From: Proteles cristata cristata
Lineage: Eukaryota; Chordata; Mammalia; Carnivora; Hyaenidae
Reading direction: 5' to 3'
NCBI GenBank assembly: GCA_017311185.1
Contig: JAESUZ010003403.1
Span: 1 to 64,000, forward strand
Length of the DNA: 64,000 nucleotides
Below the pieces are notes generated by a model, which saw nothing but the letters and a program-made list of their open reading frames with translations, made no database searches and was not told where the DNA came from. This document shows, in pieces, positions 20,971-32,716 of the stretch. Position 1 is the first letter of the stretch, and each line of letters starts with the position of its first letter. A program made the translations under genes and the position numbers.

Positions 20971-21580
20971 GTTTGATAACATTTATTGAGACATAATTCA
21001 CATATAATAAAATTTAAGCATTTTTAACATATATATCAAAGAATTCTGATAAATTTAAAGACTACAGTTGAAATATGGAGTGAAATTTCTACCATTCACA
21101 AATGTTCTCACAATGTTCTTTGTAGCCTCTTGCCCTGGATATATGACTCCAGGCAACCATTAATTTGCTTTATACCACTAATGACTGATTTGCATCTTCT
21201 AGATTTCCATATAAAGAAAATCATACAGTATGTACTCTTTTGTGTCTAACTTCCTTTGTGAAGCATAATTAGTTTGAGATTTATGTCATGGCATGGGTCA
21301 ATATCCAATCATTTTTGTTCCTGAAGAGTCCATATTTAATGGATATGCTGCACTTATGTACTCATCTGCTAATGGACTTTAAAGTTGTAGTCAGATTTTT
21401 GCTTTTATAAATGAAGTTAAGAGCATAGATATGCAAGGTTTTTTTGTGGATATGTATTTTAACATAGCTTAGCTAATTACCCAGAAGTGGAATCAGTTTA
21501 CAAGAAAGTACAAAACAGTTTTTCAAAGTGGTAGTTCCCAGCCTTTCACTTTTACCTTTGTGTATATATCTATGTGAAAC
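20971..21580 (-). mobile_element. Old LINE-1 3' fragment
   Basis: The antisense L1M order is readable: TTTATTGAGACATAATTCAC, CCATATAAAGAAAATCATAC, TTGTGTCTAACTTCCTTTG, CATCTGCTAATGGAC and CCCAGAAGTGGAAT. The element is diverged throughout. Confidence 0.8.
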
Positions 21581-23476
21581 CTTCTATCTCTCAATCTATC
21601 TACCTTCCTATCTATCTATGAAAATTCTACCCAGTAAGGTTCACAGTTGGTAAAAATATAGAATATACAATTCTTTTTACAAATAAAAGTTTTTATTACA
21701 AATATTTATACATAAATATTATGCTTCACAGATTAATTAATGATCACTTTTTTTCCTACAACTTATGCAATGTTTCTCTATTTCTCTGTAATAAAATGTT
21801 TTTCAAGATTATCTTTATGAATTTTAATGGGTTAACATAGGTTTATGTTGAATTTTAATGGGTTAACACAATTTGTATAATCAATAGCTTTTCACACTGA
21901 TTATTTTTTAAGAATGCCACAGTATTTTTTATACTCAGTCAATGTGCATTTCTAACTAGCTCCTCCAAGTTAATAGTTAAATGTAACATTATAAATAAAA
22001 TCAGATCAATAGTTCTTAAATGTCTTATACAGATTTCCAGTTGGTTCTGCAGGAGCGGCAGGCTCTATTGCATGTGCACAAGTGGTTGACGCAGTAGCGT
22101 GTGAAATTGCTATCTAACCCACCCACTTGACTATAGTTTGAATAAAACCTATATTTTTAAACCAAATAAAATATGTTTTATTTTACATTTACTTAGCTCT
22201 ACAAGAGCCTAGGATTTTTAAAAAATATTTTAATATTTTTTTCTGACTTTATATTTTTCTTCACTTAATTTTCTCTACAGGTTATCTTTAACCATTTGAA
22301 TTAAAGTTGAAATCATAAAATAACATTTTCTCCCACATATGCCTTGAATTTTTTATCTAATTTAACTTTTTCCTTTAATTTTGTTTTGTTTCTGTCTGTG
22401 GGGGTTTAAATGTCTTAATTTACTAATTTTATAAATAGTTATATCAATTACTTTTCACATTTAAATATTTATATTTTTTGCATTTATTCATGTAAGCAAA
22501 TTCATGTAAACAAATTATTCCGTTATCTATATTCAAATAAACTTTCTATATTACCTTTTAATAGAATACCACATTGATAATAAAATACTACATTGTTTGT
22601 GGACAATATTTTAGCATATTCTATTCAGCCGTTTGTTTCAGAACCATATAGTCTAGAGTGTATTTTTATTTTTAATATTTAGATTGTTTGCCCTACTTTT
22701 GGATGTACATACTTCCTTACCACATGTGTTATTATCAGATTTATTATTTAGTGTATGTTAATCCATGTTTTTAATGAATCAAAGATTTCATTAACTAATC
22801 AAGGAAATGTTAAAAGCAGTATAAAGTGCATTTAAGGTATTAGTTATTTATGGACTTTAATAAAGGAGTTTTAGGGAAAGAATTTCAGATTAGTTTTAAA
22901 ACTGGTTAAACAACAGAACAATAGGTGATGACTTTTGAAGTTTTCTTTCACACTGGACAGAAATCATTGACTTCTACAACAGATAAACATATACCTGTTA
23001 ATCTCTGCTCCTATCGAGCTGTGAGATGGTTCAGTACATAGAAAATCAATTAAAGGTGCAAGCCTAGTTTAACACTGAAGGGAATAACAGTATTTGCTTT
23101 AGTTTAATACCAGTCTAACCCTGCTAATTATTCTCACAGTCTAACCCTGTGTGGCCACAAGTAATCTCCAGAAATTATTCATGATCACAAAGGTCTGTCC
23201 TCATTAGGTTTGGCCTGTTTATTTCCATAAGTACAGCAAAATTATTCATCACTGATATTAAAAGATAAACTGAGACATATTAAAAACTTTTAGAGTTTGA
23301 GCCAAAATCTAAGCACATAAATCAGTGCTAATCCAAAAGTGGCAGGAAACCCTCTCCTCACGGGAGTGGGGGAAGACCTTTATAGAGAGAGGCTGACAAA
23401 AAAGGGAATTGCTTAGTCCATAGCTTAAGCCATGCCTTATTTGGGAAAACCTCATTATCTGTTTGTGATTTGTTGT
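21581..23476. other. Mostly unassigned AT-rich sequence
   Basis: It holds a TCTA-type microsatellite (about 21581-21620) and a repeated ATTTTAATGGGTTAACA block (near 21820 and 21851). The part at about 23290-23470 is GC-richer and may be an old LTR, but no family could be named. Confidence 0.35.
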
Positions 23477-23495
23477 CCTCAGGTTTCTATTTCTT
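23477..23495 (+). repeat. Target-site duplication, left copy
   Basis: CCTCAGGTTTCTATTTCTT, identical to 23719-23737. Confidence 0.97.
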
Positions 23496-23718
23496 TTCTT
23501 TCTTTTTTTTTAAATTTTTATAGTTTAATTTTGAGACAGAGAGAGACAGAACATGAGCTGGGGAAGGGGCAGAGAGAGAGAGGGAGATAGAATCTGAAAC
23601 AGGCTTCAGGTTCTGAGCTGCCAGCACAGAACCTGATTTGGGGCTCGAACCCACAAACCGCAGGATCATGACCTGAGCCAAAGTCGGATGCTTAACCGAC
23701 TGAGCCACCCAGGTGCCC
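23496..23718 (-). mobile_element. CAN-SINE, group A
   Basis: Inverted element with GAGCTGCCAGCACAGAACC and a CCACCCAGGTGCCCC end, flanked by a perfect 19-bp TSD. Confidence 0.98.
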
Positions 23719-23737
23719 CCTCAGGTTTCTATTTCTT
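23719..23737 (+). repeat. Target-site duplication, right copy
   Basis: Identical to 23477-23495. Confidence 0.97.
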
Positions 23738-23817
23738 AACCTTGAGGCTTAGGTTTCAGTTTTTTTAGGTAAACTACTAATACCTTAAAACAACCTCAGT
23801 CCAAAGGGATCCCATTT

Positions 23818-26411
23818 AATTTTTTTAATATAATTTACTGTCAAATTAGCTAACATACAGTGTGTACAGTGTGCTCTTCATTTTGGGGGTAGATTCCCGT
23901 GGTTCATTGCCAACATACAACACCCAGCACCCATCCCAACAAGTGCCCTCCTCAATGCCCATCACCCATTTTACCCTCTCCTCCACTCCCCATCAACCCT
24001 CAGTTTGTTCTCTGTATTTTAGAGTCTCTTATGGTTTGCCTCCCTCCCTCTCTGTAACTAATTTTTCCCCTTCCTTTCCCCTATGGTTTTCTGTTAAGTT
24101 TCTCAAGTTCCAAATATGAGTGAAAACATATGATATCTTTCTTTGACTGACTTATTTCACTTAGCATAATACCTTCCAGCTTATGGAAGGTATTATCCAC
24201 ATTGCTGCAAATGGCATGATTTCATTCTTTCTCACTGCCAAGTAGTATCCCATTGAATATATAAACCACATCTTCTTTTTCCATTCATCAGTTGATGAAC
24301 ATTTAGGCTCTTTCCATAATTTGGCTGTTTTTGAAAGTGCTGCTATAAACATTGGGGTACATATGACCCTATGAATCAGCACTCCTGTGTCCTTTGGATA
24401 AATTCCTAGTAGTGCTATTGCTGAGTCGTAGGAGAGTTCTATTGTTATTTTTTTGAGGAACCTCCACACTGTTTTCCAGAGCAGCTGCACCAGTTTGGAT
24501 TCCCACCAATAGTACAAGAGGGTTTCCATTCTACACATCCTCACCAGCATCTGTTGTTTCCAGAGTTGTTAATTTTAGCCATTCTTACCAGTGAGGTGCT
24601 TTCTTAGTCTGGTTTTGATTTTTATTTTCCTGATGATGAGTGACATTGAGCATCTTTTCATGTGTCTTTTAGCCATCTGGATGTCTTCTTTTGAAAGGTG
24701 TCTATTTATGTCTTCTGCCAATTTCTTCACTAGGTTATTTGGGTTTTTTTGAGTGTTGAGTTTGGTAAGTTCTTTATAGATTTTGGATACTAACTCTTTA
24801 TCCACTATGTCATTTGCAACTATCTTCTCCCATTCTGTTGGTTGCCTTCTAGTTTGGTTGATTGTTTCCTTTGCGGTGCAGAAGGTTTTTATCTTGAGGG
24901 GGTCCCAATAGTTCATTTTTGCTTTTAATTCCTTATCTTTGGAGATATGCCGAGCAAGAAATTGCTGCAGCTGAGGTCAAAGAGATTGTTGCCTTCTTTC
25001 TCCTCTAGGATTTTGATAATTTCCTGTCTCGCATTTAGGTCTTTTATCCATTTTGAGTTTATTTTTGTGTGTGGTGTCTGCATGTTGCTGTCCCATTCTC
25101 CCAGCACCATTTGCTAAAGAGACTCTCGTTTTTCCATTTACCCTTTCTTGCTCTGTTAAAGATTAGCTGACCATGCAATTGTGGGTCCAATTTTGGGCTC
25201 TCTATTCTATTCAGTTGGTCTATGTGTCTGTTTTTGTCCCAATTGCATACTGTCTTGATGATTACAGCTTTGTAGTAGAGATTAAGTCTGAGATGGTGAT
25301 TCCTCCCACTTTGGTTTTCTTCTTCGATATTACTTTGGCTATTAGGGTATTTTGTGGTTTCATGCAAATTTTAGTATTGTTTGTTCTAGCTCTGAGAAGA
25401 ATGCTGGTGCAATTTAATTGGGATTGCATTGAATGTGTAGGTTGCTTTGGATGGTATTGACATTTTAACAACATTCATTCTTCTGATCTATGAGCATTGA
25501 ATGTTCTTCCATCTCTTTGTTTCTTCTTCAGTTTCCTTCATAAGTTTTCTATTGTTTTCAGCGTATAGATCTTTTACATCTTTGGTTAGGCTTATTCCTA
25601 GGTATTTTATGGTTCTTGGTACCATTGTAGATGGGATCAGTTTCTTGATTTCTCTTTCTATTGCTTCATTATTGGTGTATAGAAATGCAACTGATATCTG
25701 TACACTGATTTTGTACCCCGTGACTTTGCTGAGTCCATCAGTTCTAGCAGCCTTTATGGACTCTTTTCAGGTTTTCCACGTACAGCATCATGTCTTCTGC
25801 AAAAAGTGAAAGTTTGATTTCTTCTTTGCCAATTTTGATGCTTTTTATTTCATTTTGTTGTCTGATTGCTGATGCCAAGACTTCCAACAGTATGTTAAAC
25901 AACAGTGGTAAGAATGGACATCCCTGTCGTGTTCCTGACTTTAGGGGGAAGCGCTAAGTTCTCCCCACCGAGTATGATATTAGCTGTGGGATTTTCATAT
26001 ATAGCTTTTATGATATGTAGGTATGTTTCTCTGTCCCATCTTTTTTGGGGGTTTTTATTAAGAAAGAATGCTGTATTTTGTCAAATGCTTTTTCTGCATA
26101 TATTGACAGGATCATATGGTTCTTGTCCTTTCTTTTTTTGTTGTGATGTATCACATTGATTTATTTGTGAATATTGAACCAACCCTGCAGCCCACGAATG
26201 AATCCCACTTGATCATGGTGAATAATTCTTTTTTTATACTGTTGAATTTGATTTGCTAGTATCTTGTTGAAAATTTTTGTGTCCATGTTCATCAGGGATA
26301 TTGGCCTGTATTCTCCTTTTTAGTGAGGTCTCTGTCTGGTTTGGGAATCATGGCAATACTGGCTTCATAAATGTCTGGAAGCTTGTCTTCTGTTTCTCTT
26401 TTTTGGAATAG
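23818..26411 (-). mobile_element. Carnivore LINE-1, 5'-truncated, 2.6 kb
   Basis: The antisense 3' UTR is at the left (TTTACTGTCAAATTAGCTAA, GGGGGTAGATTCCCGTGG, CACCCAGCACCCATCCC), followed by ORF2 from its C-terminus back into the RT domain near 26400. Minus-strand open segments at 24550-24161, 24916-24575, 25110-24925, 25367-25059 and 25474-25262 carry ORF2 residues (for example [17 protein letters not shown] and MNYWDPLKIKTFCTAKE) in shifting frames, so it is dead. At the RT metal-binding motif (25803-25789) the codons read F-A-E-D-M instead of the usual F-A-D-D. A 10-bp inverted repeat at 24169-24193 replaces normal sequence. No TSD was found. Confidence 0.97.
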
Positions 26412-27396
26412 CAATGGGTTCCCTGTTTACATTAACACTATATATAAGCTTTGGGGGATGTATGTTATTGAGCAAACTAAAGCTTTCTGTTTTTCGATGT
26501 TCACATGGAATTTTCTATTGGATTTTTAAAAGTTTAAGTGATTACTACCTCTATTTGAACACTAAAAAAATAAGCCCAAGGCATTAGATTTTAGTTCTTA
26601 AACTCCTCTGTTATCTGCTGACATGTCTGGCCAGTCAGTCAATTCCCGTTGAGACTGCCTCCCTAGATACCAGATACTGAGCCAGTTTTCTTGAGAGGGC
26701 TTTGTAGAGAGCATTGATTCCACATATCAAGTCAATTTGTGTTCCTTAATAGTGTCCTTGTCAGAACTTGTTAAATGAGAGTTATTTGAAAATATGACAC
26801 TTCGGGTAGAAAAAAAGGATTTACTCTAGAAGCTAGGAAAGACATGCATGACTTCAGCAGACTATGAAGTATATACTTGTCCAGAAACATAGTTTATTAG
26901 CTATCTCAGGTGAATCACTTTGGTGACTTAGAGAAAATGCACAAAACTGCTGAAGTAGAATTTTCAAGAAAGGTAAAATGAGGGCTGTAATGCAAATACG
27001 TGAACACAGGTGATAATTGTATTAGTATTCTTAAAATCCTTGCTTTGCTCCTGCAACCTCTTTGAATCTCCTCAATCTAGTTTCTTCTTCAGCAGGAATT
27101 TCAACTACTCCCCATGGGAACCAGGGGGAAAAAAAAAACCTCCTACTTTCTTACTCTTGCAAAAGTGACTTTCTCAGATATTGACCAGTTGCTAAAGGGC
27201 ATCCTACCATCTCTGTTTCTAGACTGAAAAGGGAGGTGAGCTGCTCTCGCTTATTGTTAAAGTTGTATTGCCAATTCAGTCTCCCACACCACACAGAGAG
27301 CTTTATAGATTTTCACAATAGTTATTTTAAAAAGCAGTGTGTATTACAAAAGTGAAGGTTAATCTTAATTTTTTTACTTCTTATTTAATTTATTGT
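26412..27396. other. Unassigned sequence
   Basis: No family is recognised and there is no exon-like frame. Confidence 0.4.
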
Positions 27397-27413
27397 TTTT
27401 CTGGAGATAATTT
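27397..27413 (+). repeat. Target-site duplication, left copy
   Basis: TTTTCTGGAGATAATTT, identical to 27621-27637. Confidence 0.97.
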
Positions 27414-27620
27414 GTTTAATGTTTTATTTATTTCTGAGAGACAGAGAGACAGCGTGAGCAGGGGGGATCAGAGAGAGAGGGAGACACAGAATCTGAAGCA
27501 GGCTCCAGGCTCTGAGCTAGCTGGCAGCACAGAGCCCGACGTGGGGCTCGAGCCCACGAACTGTGAGATCGTGACCTGAGCCAAAGTCACACTTAACCGA
27601 CCAAGCCACATAGGTGCCCC
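27414..27620 (-). mobile_element. CAN-SINE, intermediate between groups B and C
   Basis: GAGCTAGCTGGCAGCACAG combines the B insertion with the C-like GCCAGC. The tail is TTTTATTTATTTCTGAGAG. Several CpGs survive. Perfect 17-bp TSD. Confidence 0.97.
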
Positions 27621-27637
27621 TTTTCTGGAGATAATTT
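27621..27637 (+). repeat. Target-site duplication, right copy
   Basis: Identical to 27397-27413. Confidence 0.97.
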
Positions 27638-27651
27638 ATTCTAGCTCTATG

Positions 27652-27658
<7 letters not shown>

Positions 27659-27718
<60 letters not shown>
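27659..27718 (+). repeat. Compound microsatellite (TC)15-G-(CA)14
   Basis: A pure TC run (27659-27688), one G, then a pure CA run (27690-27718). It lies 22 bp beyond the SINE TSD, so it is not the SINE's own CT tract. Confidence 0.98.
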
Positions 27719-27721
<3 letters not shown>

Positions 27722-28866
27722 TATCCTTCCTGTTATAAAGAAATTTAACACTGTTTCTAAAAACATAATAGTACTAGTATTACTTTGTTTACGCATATTT
27801 GACTAATTCTACAACTTGGCTTCCATTAAATATGTCACCATTTTTACAGTGCATTATTCTGCCTTATCCATGCATTGTAGGTGATACCAGCTCTAGTTAA
27901 ATTTTTTTTCTGATAACTCAAACCGGTCCCTGGGCAATCACTGTTAAGCCAATTTAGAGGAAAATAACATTTCTGCAGTAATAGGGGTGTTATAAAATGT
28001 CTCAATTCTCCTTAAGTTTACAGTTAGTATGTTGAACATTCTGTATGATAAGGAGAAAAATCTCACAGGACTTTGTGGATAGAAATAACAAGACATGTGA
28101 AAATTCTCTGCCAAATAGTCCATGTCTTGTATCATTTTTCAACAAATTATCCTTTGAGGTTTCATTTTAGGTTGCCTTCTTCCCATTAGTTTCATCCTTT
28201 ATCCTCAAAGAAAAAAAATGGAGAGACAGAGTTTTCTCTGCGGATTCATGTACCCTTAGCATATCTCCTGAAAATAAGAGGAGAAAAAAATAATAATAAG
28301 TCAAGGATTTCAGTTGAATAAGAATGATTTATCTACTGAGTGCTGAAGGACATGAATACATTATGGATATCTTTTTGCATTTGACTTTTATATTTCTTTC
28401 TTAGCAAGTACATGGTTTCAGAGAATACTTAAAAACAATTCTAAAATAATATGATGCGGCATTTATTTCTTTCAATGACATAGACTTTTACATGAATTAT
28501 ACTGAGCTATATGTGGAATTTCAGACAAGTGTGTCATTTAAAATCCATCCTAATAGTGTAATTACTTTTAAATTTCCAAAGTTCAGTGTATGGCTCCATA
28601 AACTTTCATGTGTTAATGCATTTCAATATTTATTACTGATATTTTTTCCTATTGAATTGACATTAACTATAATTGTGAAGTAACTGTAAGCAGAGATTCA
28701 GGAATTAATTTTTGAAGATGATACTTCCTTAGTTTATAAAACTTCATGTTATTAACTAGAGAAATTCAAATCTGAGATAAAACTTTTAAACTGGTTTTAT
28801 GCTTGTAAAATTTTACATTGCTTTTCTTATTTACTTGTAGAAATAGATTTGTTTATGCTATGTTCG
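27719..28866. other. Unassigned AT-rich sequence
   Basis: No repeat or exon recognised in 1.1 kb. Confidence 0.4.
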
Positions 28867-28882
28867 GTTTTCTGTATTTTAT

Positions 28883-29077
28883 TTTTTAAGTCTATGTATT
28901 TTGAGAGAGATCAAGTGGGGTAGGGACAGAAAGAAAAGGAGAGAGAGAATCCTAAGTATGCTGTGCAATGTCAGTGCAGAGCCTGATGCAGGGTTCAATC
29001 TCACAAACCATGAGATCATGATATTAGCTGAAATCAAGGGTCGGAAGCTTAACCCATTGAGTCACACATGCACCCCC
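28883..29077 (-). mobile_element. CAN-SINE, group O
   Basis: GAATCCTAAGTATGCTGTGC and GCTGAAATCAAGGGTCGGAA mark the older group. Diverged TSD TTTTCTGTATTTTA / TTTTCTATATTTAT on either side. Confidence 0.92.
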
Positions 29078-29091
29078 ATTTTCTATATTTA

Positions 29092-29848
29092 TAATAGCCA
29101 AATAATTTTCACACATATGTGATAATAAGATAATTTTTAGTTCTCTATCAGGGAATGCAACATTTAACAGTACACAGTATAACTGCCTAATTTTTTAAAT
29201 GAATTTAATATTTTAAGTGCTTTAAAAAGATCCCTGGGACTGAGGCTTGGGGAGATTAATATCCTCCTCTGATTCATAGAGAGGAAAATAATTTGAAATT
29301 CTTTAGGTTAAAATAATATAATAATTAGAGAATAGTAAGGAAACTGGGTTCCTGTTACCTCTAATCTAAAGTGTTTGGTTAATGATTTAACAACAGCAGA
29401 CAGCCCCCCGCCCCATTTTTATTTTCCTCATATTTAGCCTAATCTTTGCCATTTATGACATGATAGGCTTTAAGAAACCAGCTTATTTATATTCTGAGGT
29501 TTATAACTGAAGGACTATAAAGTTATATGTCAGTGGTGCTACTTATAATTCATAAAATGATAAGAGCAATGTAATCCATGTCTGGAGATTCTAGACTGAT
29601 GAGTATATAACAATCAGTAAGTGACACTTTGAGAGTTGAATATAAGTTTTTATAATGAATGAAATTTTCACCCCTTAGTGTAGTCACTGATATATTCCAG
29701 GAGATTCCCCCTTGGACGCAGTTGTAGCTTTGGCAGCTGTAGGGTCACATAATTACCCCATAACCAGGTATATTTATTGGGCATATGGTCCATGAAGGTG
29801 AGAGCATCATGAATTTTTGCTCATCATAGTTAGCTGGCCTATATTATA
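29092..29848. other. Unassigned sequence
   Basis: Nothing is recognisable except a small C-rich patch (29405-29415). Confidence 0.4.
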
Positions 29849-30016
29849 ATTTTTTTTAATGTTTATTTGTTATTTATTTTGAGAAAGAGCATGCAAGCAG
29901 GGGAGGGGCAGAAAGAGAGAGGCAGAAAAAGAATACGAAGCAGGCTTGAACTCACAGATTGTGAGATCATGACCCGAGCAGAAATTGAGTCAGAGGAGCT
30001 GCCCAGGTGCCTCCAT
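29849..30016 (-). mobile_element. CAN-SINE with central deletion
   Basis: The purine tract and GAAGCAGGCTT run directly into GAACTCACAGATTGTGAG, so about 45 bp of the centre is missing. It ends at CTGCCCAGGTGCCTC. Confidence 0.9.
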
Positions 30017-30423
30017 GAGACTTTTCAAAATGCTCATCTTCTTCATTTTTTCTCCCATATCTCTCCAGTTGTAATACATCATGTATTGCATTGGATTGTT
30101 AAATATCCCACTTGTTTCTCACATCAGATTGATAGAATATGCGTATTTGAAGCAAAAGTCAATTTTTTCTTAATTTACCTATGTTTTTATAGTGGCTAAT
30201 CTTGTCTCAGGTAAGTTAGAAAATATTCAGTACAGTAACGTAATAGATAAATGGCTATACTTGCAACCCTCTAAAATCTACATTTCTAGGCACCAGTAGT
30301 AGTTGAGTTTTGTTAGCTATCCTAATGGAGAATCATAGGTCAGATCCCAGGTTTCTGGAGCAAATCCAAATTTCTGCAGAAAACTTTTCTCCTTTTGAAA
30401 AAGATAATAAAATAAATTGAATA
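30017..30423. other. Unassigned sequence
   Basis: Nothing recognisable. Confidence 0.4.
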
Positions 30424-30480
30424 TAAAATAAAATAATAAAATAAAATAAAAAGTAAAATAAAATAAAATAAAATAAAATA
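30424..30480 (+). repeat. (AAAAT)n microsatellite
   Basis: Imperfect TAAAA pentamer array. The last five units are pure. Confidence 0.95.
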
Positions 30481-31099
30481 TATGTGTGGCTTGCTACTTG
30501 GCCTTGGTAGGGATTAAACCCCTAAGCCTCCCCAGTCAATTGTGACCTGAATTGTCAGTCATGAAGTAGAGATTGTATACTGTATTCCACCATTATTTAT
30601 AAATACAATATGCAAAATTGTATTGCATCTGTATTGATGCAATTCAATTGCATTGAATCTGTTTGGCTCAAACAGATTCTAGATTCTTGAATAAGTTAAT
30701 ATGTGGCTTAGGATCCCAAGATATGCACTTTAACTATTTTGCTCTATCTGCTTTCATTCATATCTACAGTCTCATTGAAAGTATATACATACATAGATTT
30801 GTCTGAATTTTCAGATGGTTATTTGCAATATCTTTTCACCAACCAGATGTATGTTGCTGAAGCATTCCACTCTCCTCATAGGAGCTCCATCCAAAGACAG
30901 TAGGAAGGAAAGTCTTCCTAGTAGCAAAAGGTCAAGGAGTACATTTGGTTTTCCATGTGCCTCAGTGGGGATGTAGCCAGAGCACTAGGTTGATTCTGAT
31001 TAATGACCAGTTAGGTAAGATAGAACCACAGAGTTTGGTAAGATAATCACAAAGAACAAAATTGGAAGATTATTTAAAGGGATGTTGGTAAAGAGAAAT
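30481..31099. other. Unassigned sequence with a short hairpin
   Basis: GAATCTGTTT and AAACAGATTC form a perfect 10-bp inverted repeat around a 5-nt spacer (30655-30679). The part after 30880 may already belong to the retroviral remnant that follows. Confidence 0.4.
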
Positions 31100-32000
31100 A
31101 CAGATGGACTTTATTAATGGCATGCAGTGTGAAGATAGTTGTATCCAACGTGAGTGCTCACAGTAGGCATCTAGATAAATTGTTAGTGATTCCAACCGTA
31201 GCTGCTGTTCAAGCTGTGATCTCTTTAGTGGAACAAATTAATGTAACAGAGCATTTAATATTAAGCTGCTGATGTGGGGATCTGGAAGATACTCTCCCAC
31301 CCTTACTTTTTTTTTTCCTACATACCAGTTAGCAAAGGCCACTAGAGGTAGGTACTTTCCAATTGCCAGAACAGCTGTCCACCTCCGCCATCTTAAACTA
31401 ACGCTGTATCACTATTCTAAATCTCTTCCCTTAGTATCAGTCACAAACCTTAATTGTTTCCACAGTGTAGAGAACATCATGCCAGTCTACTATTTTGCTG
31501 GCATGCTGATTAGACCTGGTGAGTTAGATGGAACAAGTTTCTTAGTTGCCTTTGTCAGACCCATGCACAGAGGATAACCACACTACCTGGTGCAAAGAAA
31601 AACAGACTTCATACTCCTTCTTTCAGAGGAGTCTATATAAGAAACTGGCTACAGAGTTACTGGAGAGGCTAAATAACAATAAAGTAAGAGGGGAACTGGG
31701 AGTATAAAATGGAAGAAGGGAGAACAAACTTTCTGGCCTTAATTCCTACAGCTGTGGCTTTCTGTCTAGGCAGAAGTGGGGAGTTTATACTCTACTCCAG
31801 TGGCCAGTGCAGAGGCAGCACAATTTCAGTGGCTCTAGGCTTGTATGGAGTGGCACCTTTTAGGCGATCAAGAATTAGATGCAGCATCATTTTCCACTAT
31901 AAAGTAGGTGTTGACTCATATATGCTAGCCTTGGAACATTAGCTTTTCTGAGCTCTGTATTTCTCCTTTCTGTTTCTCTGGATTCCCTGCCCCCTGCTGT
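31100..32000 (+). mobile_element. Decayed ERVL-class pol remnant
   Basis: This resembles the internal pol region of ERVL elements. GATCTCTTTAGTGGAACAAA begins an RT-like stretch. A 101-codon open segment (31272-31577) has YYFAGML at residues 73-79, where the RT metal-binding motif should be; the paired acidic residues are gone. A second open segment (31709-31942) follows in the same strand. RNase H-like sequence (AGTGTGAAGATAGTTGTATC, near 31130) seems to precede the RT part, which would mean rearrangement. No flanking LTR was found. It cannot encode a working enzyme. Confidence 0.6.
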
Positions 32001-32509
32001 CCTACACAGTGTTCTCATAATTTTGTCAAGAATTTGCTGTTCCCTTTACCTCTGATTAAAACACCTAGACTACTTTCTGTTTTTCTGTCCAAAACCTGAC
32101 TGAAACATTAATAATTGAATTACTGAGCCAATAATGACATGTAACTTTAGTGGGAACTTAATAATTACTCATCACGAGTCCTGCTCTTTTATTGCTCTGC
32201 AAATAGACCAATGTGCCATGAAAAGAAGCATTTAGTTAAACTCCTCTTCAGAGGTCCCACCTAGCTCAGCAGGCTATCCCTGTCTCAAAATGAATTCTGA
32301 ACAATTTATTAGAGTAGCTGTATGAAAAATTTAGGTCGTACCTGGTTGGCAATATAAATATCCTGAATCTAAGGGATAGTTCCTTTCCCAAAGGAAAAAA
32401 AAAAAAATCAAGCAATCATTGCTTTGAAAATGTAACTTGAGTTTATGATATGTATTTTCCAGTGATATTAATTCTTTGGTTTCACAGACATTCTTTGTTT
32501 TATGTTTTG
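32001..32509. other. Unassigned sequence
   Basis: It may be the far end of the retroviral remnant, and is otherwise unrecognised. Confidence 0.35.
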
Positions 32510-32716
32510 ATTTTTTTTTTTTAATTTATGAGAGAGAGAGAGACAGCATGAACAGGGCAGGGTCAGAGAGAGAGGGAGATACAGAATCTAAACAGGCTCC
32601 AGGCTCTGAGCTAGCTGTCAGCACAGAGCCTGACATGGGGCTCGATCCCACAAACTGTGAGATCATGACCTGAGCAGAAGTCAGATGCTTAACCGACAGA
32701 GCCACCCAGGTGCCCC
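32510..32716 (-). mobile_element. CAN-SINE, group B
   Basis: GAGCTAGCTGTCAGCACAGA (B insertion) and GGGTCAGAGAGAG. It ends CCACCCAGGTGCCCC. TSD not clear. Confidence 0.96.

Noticed and set aside
24161..24550. 129-codon open frame that looks protein-coding
   Set aside because: It is the C-terminal part of L1 ORF2 in a truncated, frame-broken copy, so it is annotated as a mobile element rather than a gene.
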